From: Ignavibacteria bacterium
GTDB taxonomy: Bacteria; Bacteroidota; Ignavibacteria; Tepidaquicellales; OLB5
Reading direction: 5' to 3'
Assembly: GCA_027492415.1 (NCBI GenBank)
Contig: JAPUEV010000309.1
Coordinates: 1 to 6,720, forward strand
Length of the DNA stretch: 6,720 nt
Part shown: positions 6,321-6,720 of the stretch, piece by piece
Layout of the letters: each line of letters starts with the position of its first letter
How positions within the stretch are numbered: position 1 is the first letter of the stretch
The notes under the pieces: generated by a model
The model's input: only the letters and a program-made list of their open reading frames with translations
Database searches by the model: none
Told to the model about the DNA's origin: nothing
Position numbers and translations under genes: made by a program

Positions 6321-6720
6321 ATGCCTCAAAAAATCGCAGCTATTATCGGAAGACCCAATGTAGGGAAATCATCGCTTTTCAACAGGCTTATAGGCAAAAA
6401 AATAGCTATTGTTGATGATATGCCCGGCGTTACCCGTGACCGCAATTACGGCGAGCTTGACTGGAACGGCATAAAATTCTTTTTAATTGATACAGGCGGT
6501 TATGTACCTAACAGCAAAGATAAAATTGAATCTGCAATAAGGGAACAGGTAAAGATATCAATTGATGAAGCTGATATCATACTGTTCGTTGTTGACGCAA
6601 AATCAGGCATTTCTCCGCTTGACCTGGAAATTGCAAAGTTATTACGGAAAGAAGCCAATAAGGAAGAGAACGCGCACAAAAAGGTAATATTAGTGCTTAA
6701 TAAAGTTGATAGCGCTAAGG
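6321..6720 (+). CDS. der: Ribosome-assembly GTPase Der/EngA (partial, N-terminal GTPase domain)
   Basis: The first 133 codons of Der (EngA), the essential tandem-GTPase protein that assists 50S ribosomal subunit maturation; the gene runs off the window edge. Seen in order: P-loop GRPNVGKSS (10-18), the switch I region PGVTRDRNYG (35-44) with Thr38, the G3 motif DTGG (57-60) and the G4 motif NKVD (127-130). The PGVTRD sequence with GELDWNG and the FFLIDTGGY strand is characteristic of the first Der G domain rather than Era or MnmE. The second GTPase domain and the KH-like C-terminal domain lie beyond the window. The start ATG has only A/T-rich sequence upstream (CCAATTATTT) and lies 49 bases after the prenyl synthase, so it may be read through from the upstream cluster or have its own promoter. 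Confidence 0.96.
   Translation, partial: MPQKIAAIIGRPNVGKSSLFNRLIGKKIAIVDDMPGVTRDRNYGELDWNGIKFFLIDTGGYVPNSKDKIESAIREQVKISIDEADIILFVVDAKSGISPLDLEIAKLLRKEANKEENAHKKVILVLNKVDSAK

Noticed and set aside
1..6720. A new defence, mobile or biosynthetic system
   Set aside because: Nearly every base belongs to recognisable housekeeping or envelope genes. I saw no transposase, integrase, nuclease, reverse transcriptase, spaced repeat array, tRNA or large unexplained non-coding region.

Overview
The window looks like a chromosomal housekeeping segment of a moderately AT-rich bacterium of the Bacteroidota/Ignavibacteriota (FCB) group. Three things point there. A surface lipoprotein is followed by an outer-membrane beta-barrel protein. 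GlyA carries the FCB-type insert after its PLP lysine, and the prenyl synthase has the DLKEKK-TLP form of the motif after its second Asp-rich site. Most start codons also lack a Shine-Dalgarno sequence and are preceded by A/T-rich DNA. Species cannot be named from sequence alone.

All genes are on the + strand and tightly packed; the largest gap is under 60 bases, so no long non-coding stretch exists. From left to right: the C-terminal part of a HAD-family phosphatase of the GmhB/HisB-N type (1-331, cut by the window edge); a 407-residue lipoprotein with two DNRLRE-like beta-sandwich repeats (389-1612); an outer-membrane beta-barrel of FadL/PorV-like type overlapping it by ATGA (1609-2913); serine hydroxymethyltransferase glyA (2959-4260); an unrecognised 79-residue small protein (4277-4516); the twin-arginine translocase subunit tatC (4520-5287); a long-chain polyprenyl diphosphate synthase (5294-6271); and the first GTPase domain of der/engA (6321 to the edge).

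Two groups of genes can be inferred. The lipoprotein and barrel are translationally coupled and probably form a cell-envelope pair. From glyA to the prenyl synthase the gaps are 16, 3 and 6 bases, which suggests one transcript joining one-carbon metabolism, an unknown small protein, Tat export and quinone side-chain (or related polyprenyl) synthesis. der follows after 49 bases containing a weak inverted repeat.

I found no mobile element, CRISPR array, RNA gene or clear new defence or metabolic system. The least explained items are the 79-residue protein between glyA and tatC, the tandem-repeat lipoprotein/barrel pair, and the apparent loss of the zinc ligands in the HAD phosphatase.
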